Assembly: GCF_000737575.1 (NCBI RefSeq)
Contig: NZ_CP006270.1
Span: forward strand, 2,421,163-2,485,162
Direction of reading: 5' to 3'
DNA length: 64,000 nt
Origin: Synechococcus sp. KORDI-49
Lineage (GTDB): Bacteria; Cyanobacteriota; Cyanobacteriia; PCC-6307; Cyanobiaceae
Positions 59,938 to 64,000 of this stretch are shown piece after piece. The notes beneath the pieces are model-generated. The model did no database searches. It saw only the letters and a program-made list of their open reading frames with translations, and was not told the origin of the DNA. Position 1 is the first letter of the stretch; each line of letters starts with the position of its first letter. A program made the translations under genes and the position numbers.

Positions 59938-60938
59938 CCTGCCATCAGCAGGGCGACCAGCAGAAGCAGGAGCAGCCAAAGGCTTTCCAGCCGACTGGTC
60001 AGCACCAGGATCCGATTGACGGCGTTGCGGTCTGCTTGTGGCAGATCTGCTGCCAGCAAAGGTTTGTCGATCCATCGCTCCCCATAACGGTTGCGTCCAC
60101 CGAGCTGCACGCCGGCGCAGTGGGCGTAGATCGCTTCGGAGCGGCCCGCATTGGGGGAGGGATCGGGAGCCCCATCCCGCTCGGCGGCGCGCACCAGGGC
60201 CGGCAGCTCCCGCCAGGGCTGGCTCACCAGCGGCAGCGTGATCATCACCAGCCGGCAGGGCAGCCAGGTGAGCAGGTCATCGAGCCGGGCTCCAGCGGTT
60301 CCGAGCCATCGCAGGCGTCCGCGCCGATAGCCGAGCATCGAGTCGAGGGTGCTGCTGGCCTTGAAGGCCCAGGCCAGGGCCAGCGGTCCCGGCAGCTGCG
60401 GTGAGAGCGTTTGAAGCACCACGCCGATGATCATCCAGAACAGTGGTGCGAACAGGCCGTCCACAGCATTTTCCGAGGCACTCTCGGCGGCCGCTCTCAA
60501 AATCTCCGGCTCCCTCAGCTGCTGCACATCGCGGCCGACGATCCAGCTCAGCCGTTCGCGTGCCGCCGTCAGATCCCCTTGCGGCTGATCCGGCAGAGCA
60601 CTGAGGATGGCCGCCACGCTGTCGTGCAGGCTGCGGGCCGCCAGGGCGCTGGCCAGGCCGAGCACCAGCAGGGCTGAGCCAACCGGAGAGGCCCTGGCGA
60701 GCTGCTCCACCAGCCAGCCGCAGCTCCCGGCTCCCAGAACCAGCGCAGCAGTGATCAGGCCACCGCCGAGGCGGAGGGCCTCAGGCCGGTCACCGCTCAG
60801 GCGCTCGACCCACAACCGCAGGCGGCTGATCAGCTTCCCCATCAGCACCACCGGGTGGGGGCACCAAAGCGGATCTCCGATCAGGACATCCAGTCCGGCG
60901 GCAGCCAGGACCGCTGCGGCACCGGACTGGAACAGCAA
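59931..60938 (-). CDS. cobD: adenosylcobinamide-phosphate synthase CbiB/CobD
   Basis: 335 aa membrane enzyme of the B12 pathway. GDPLWCPHPVVLMGKLI and ESASENAVDGLFAPLFWMII are family signatures, with DPSPNAGRSEAIYAHCAGVQ + LGGRNRYG. It attaches aminopropanol to adenosylcobyric acid. A B12-riboswitch cobalt transporter on the inserted element would feed this same pathway. Confidence 0.92.
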   Translation of the reverse strand: MLFQSGAAAVLAAAGLDVLIGDPLWCPHPVVLMGKLISRLRLWVERLSGDRPEALRLGGGLITAALVLGAGSCGWLVEQLARASPVGSALLVLGLASALAARSLHDSVAAILSALPDQPQGDLTAARERLSWIVGRDVQQLREPEILRAAAESASENAVDGLFAPLFWMIIGVVLQTLSPQLPGPLALAWAFKASSTLDSMLGYRRGRLRWLGTAGARLDDLLTWLPCRLVMITLPLVSQPWRELPALVRAAERDGAPDPSPNAGRSEAIYAHCAGVQLGGRNRYGERWIDKPLLAADLPQADRNAVNRILVLTSRLESLWLLLLLLVALLMAGQ

Positions 60939-60942
60939 GGGA

Positions 60943-61974
<1,032 letters not shown>

Positions 61975-62577
61975 TTACGCTTCGCTGGGATGGGTGATGA
62001 CCCTATCGATCAGCCCGTAGTCCTTGGCTTCCTCGGCGCTGAGGAAGTAGTCGCGGTCGGTGTCCTTTTCCACCTTGTCGAAGTCCTGGCCGCTCATGTC
62101 TGCCAGGGAGCGGTTGAGCATCTCCTTCATGCGCAGGATCTCGCGGGCTTCGATCTCGATGTCGCTGGCCTGACGGCGGCTGGTGCCGCCGAGAGGCTGG
62201 TGGATCATGATCCGGCTGTGGGGCAGGGCCACCCGCTTGCCCTTGGTGCCGGCTGCCAGCAGAAAGGCGCCCATGGAGGCGGCGAGGCCGACGCAGATGG
62301 TCACCACATCGCTCTTCACGTACTTGATGGTGTCGTAGATGGCCAGACCGGCCGTCACGGATCCACCGGGGGAGTTGATGTAGAGATAGATCGGCTTGGT
62401 GCTGTCCTCGGAATCGAGATACAGCATCTGGGCCACAAGGCTGTTGGCGATGCCGTCATTCACCTCGGAGCCCAGGAAGAGGATGCGCTCCACTCCTAGA
62501 CGGGTGTAGATGTCGACCCAGCGCTCCATCTGGCTGCCGGGCAGGCGGTAGGGAACGCTGGGGGTACCGATCGGCAT
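61975..62577 (-). CDS. clpP3: ATP-dependent Clp protease proteolytic subunit (ClpP3-like)
   Basis: 200 aa with the full triad: Ser in [11 protein letters not shown], His in [10 protein letters not shown], Asp in [13 protein letters not shown]. Located directly after the catalytically inactive clpR, the arrangement known for cyanobacterial clpP3-clpR. The name P3 rests on this synteny. Confidence 0.9.
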   Translation of the reverse strand: MPIGTPSVPYRLPGSQMERWVDIYTRLGVERILFLGSEVNDGIANSLVAQMLYLDSEDSTKPIYLYINSPGGSVTAGLAIYDTIKYVKSDVVTICVGLAASMGAFLLAAGTKGKRVALPHSRIMIHQPLGGTSRRQASDIEIEAREILRMKEMLNRSLADMSGQDFDKVEKDTDRDYFLSAEEAKDYGLIDRVITHPSEA

Positions 62578-62618
62578 GGGTCAGGACGTGAGAGGGCGAA
62601 AAAGGTGGAAATCTGTGA

Positions 62619-63287
62619 TCAGTTGGCGCTGTTGCCGGGCAGCTCCTTGCGGCTGCTGAGCACCCGGTCGATCAGCCCGTACTCCATGGCCTGCTCCGGA
62701 GTGAGGTAGCTCATCCGGTCGGAGTCCTTGCTCAGTTCCTCGACGCTGCGGCCGGTGTTGCTGGAGAGGATTTCCAGCATGGCCCGCTTGTTGTGGAGCA
62801 CTTCCTTGGCGCGGATCTGGATGTCGGTGGCTTGGCCCTGGGCACCGCTGCGGGGCTGGTGCAGCACGATCGATGAATGAGGAAGAGCGGCGCGCTGGCC
62901 TTTCGTGCCCGCTGAAAGGATCACAGCAGCCGTTCCCATCGCCTGACCGATGCAGATGGTGTGCACCGGAGGCTTCACATAGCGGAGCGTGTCGCAGATG
63001 GCGAAGGCCTCGGTCTCGAAGCCGATCGCATCGCCCGAATACCAGCTGGTCCCGGTGGAGTTGATGTAGAAGTAAATCGGCTTGTCCGGATTGTCGAACT
63101 CCAAATAGAGCAGCTGGGCGATGATCAATTCCGTGACATCGATGCCCATCTGACGTTTGGCATCGTCATCGGAGAACAGCGGCAGGCCGAGATAGACGAT
63201 CCGCTCCTTGAGCAGGAGTGAAGGCAGATCGGGAGGAGGAGTCCTCATCACGGCGCTGTCGCCGTAATAGGGGGCTGAGGTGGTCAT
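62619..63287 (-). CDS. clpR: inactive Clp protease subunit ClpR
   Basis: 222 aa, ClpP fold, but the serine of the GxSxG-like site is replaced (IGQAMGTAAVIL). The histidine remains (VLHQPRSGAQGQ) and the aspartate region reads KDSDRMSYLT. In cyanobacteria ClpR forms a mixed ring with ClpP3. Forty-one bases upstream of clpP3, same operon. Confidence 0.92.
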   Translation of the reverse strand: MTTSAPYYGDSAVMRTPPPDLPSLLLKERIVYLGLPLFSDDDAKRQMGIDVTELIIAQLLYLEFDNPDKPIYFYINSTGTSWYSGDAIGFETEAFAICDTLRYVKPPVHTICIGQAMGTAAVILSAGTKGQRAALPHSSIVLHQPRSGAQGQATDIQIRAKEVLHNKRAMLEILSSNTGRSVEELSKDSDRMSYLTPEQAMEYGLIDRVLSSRKELPGNSAN

Positions 63288-63318
63288 CTACCGCGCACCA
63301 TCACTGTGTGGCAGGAGC

Positions 63319-64000
63319 CTAGCGGGGGCTTTCAGGCTTGCGCTCGCTGGTGCGGGGCGGTTTGCCCTGCCCCTTGGATTTGGCCTGCGCTTTGGCTTTC
63401 CCTTCGGTCTCCAGCCGAGCGAACACCATCCGGCCGGTGGGGGTCTGCAGAGCTCCTGTGACCACCACCGGCTTCCTCTGGCCGATCAGGGAGCGGGCGT
63501 CATTGACCACCACCATCGTGCCGTCGTCGAGGTAGCCGACCCCCTGGCTCTCCTCCTTGCCTTCACGAACGATCTTGAGATTGAGCTCGTCGCCGGGTTG
63601 CACTTCCGGCCTCAGTGCAATCACCAGCTCGCTCAGATTCATCACCTTGAGCGCTTTCACCGAGGCCACCTGGGCCAGGTTGAAATCGGCCGTGACCAGC
63701 GTTCCGCCCGTGTCATCTGCCAGCTGCAGCAGGCGGTCGTCCGTGCCCTTCCCGTCGTAACGGGTGCTGTTGATCACGAGGCGACGGCCGTAGGTCTCGC
63801 GCAGGTCCTTGAGCAGCTTCAGGCCCCGCCGCCCCTTGGCACGTTTCTCGACGTTGGTGGAATCGGAGAGCTGCTGCATCTCATCAATCACCGACTCCGC
63901 CACGATCACCTGCCCTTCCAGCAGCCCGCAGGCGAGCATCCCGCGGATGCGGCCATCGATGATCACACTGGTGTCCAGGATCTTGGCGGTGGCTGGGGTC
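63319..64000 (-). CDS. PIN/TRAM-domain protein (YacL type), C-terminal part
   Basis: Open at the right window edge. TPATAKILDTSVIIDGRIRG starts the PIN nuclease domain, with further acids around DGKGTDDRLLQLAD and VTADFNLAQVA. A TRAM domain follows (RPEVQPGDELNLKIVREGKE, GVGYLDDGTMVVVNDARSLI). Ends in a basic lysine/glutamine/serine tail. Upstream membrane region would lie outside the window. RNA-binding ribonuclease-like function by family. Confidence 0.88.
   Translation of the reverse strand, partial: TPATAKILDTSVIIDGRIRGMLACGLLEGQVIVAESVIDEMQQLSDSTNVEKRAKGRRGLKLLKDLRETYGRRLVINSTRYDGKGTDDRLLQLADDTGGTLVTADFNLAQVASVKALKVMNLSELVIALRPEVQPGDELNLKIVREGKEESQGVGYLDDGTMVVVNDARSLIGQRKPVVVTGALQTPTGRMVFARLETEGKAKAQAKSKGQGKPPRTSERKPESPR

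Overview
The window is a piece of a marine picocyanobacterial chromosome (Synechococcus/Cyanobium type). The evidence is a GC-rich core with chlorophyll synthase ChlG, a PetP-like b6f subunit, a phylloquinone-type MenG/UbiE methyltransferase, a ClpP3/ClpR pair and cobalamin-synthesis CbiB/CobD. The outer parts (1 to about 13120 and about 57500 to 64000) are ordinary housekeeping DNA: rsmB (partial), a class A PBP, chlG, petP, hisF, menG, glyQ, comEC and tRNA-Ser(CGA) on the left; two glycan-synthesis genes, cbiB, ilvC, clpP3, clpR and a PIN/TRAM gene (partial) on the right.

Between them lies a 37.6-kb integrative element (13107-50735) in the 3' end of tRNA-Ser(CGA). A 15-bp direct repeat of the tRNA end marks both ends. 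Repeated GTGTTAGGTA motifs, probably integrase arm sites, lie inside each end. A P4-type tyrosine integrase is next to the tRNA. An AlpA-like regulator and an SF3 helicase replication protein are at the far end. This layout fits the tRNA-integrating elements of marine picocyanobacteria called tycheposons, and P4-like satellites generally. I see no terminase, portal, capsid or tail genes. A third copy of the att core at 55338-55351 suggests a second, integrase-less element (50736-55351) stacked in tandem, carrying a 1194-aa adhesin.

Layout of the main element: (i) 13.3-16.4 kb, integrase and a short block with a T4-late-type TATAAATA box and a 208-aa protein whose N-terminus looks like a T4-phage capsid-targeting sequence; (ii) 16.5-19.8 kb, reverse-strand accessory genes, two of them interrupted by in-frame stops nearby; (iii) 19.9-23 kb, a WYL-like protein and a cobalamin-riboswitch/HupE cassette bracketed by 140-bp direct repeats; (iv) 23-28 kb, LysR-like and Nif11-like genes and a nuclease-helicase resembling half of a single-chain restriction enzyme; (v) 28.1-35.9 kb, an XRE-type repressor divergent from a small-gene operon, a Rad52-like annealing protein, a catalytic-domain-only tyrosine recombinase, cyAbrB and several unknowns; (vi) 36-47.3 kb, about thirty small co-directional genes driven by repeated promoters with a 49-bp-spaced pair of TCTCCGCGCGGAGA operators; (vii) 47.5-50.7 kb, SF3 helicase, AlpA-like protein and a run of six terminator-like hairpins before attR.

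The flanks of the integration locus hold three large extracellular-type repeat proteins (6090, 51109, 55376). They share Ig-like, cupredoxin-like, cohesin-like, dockerin-like and RTX modules, so this is also a cell-surface protein hotspot. The most interesting hypothesis is that the element is a satellite of T4-like cyanophages: it replicates by its own SF3 helicase and Rad52-like protein, runs an internal operator-controlled regulon, and makes at least one late protein addressed to the helper capsid. The capsid-targeting and late-promoter calls rest on short motifs and need database and experimental tests.
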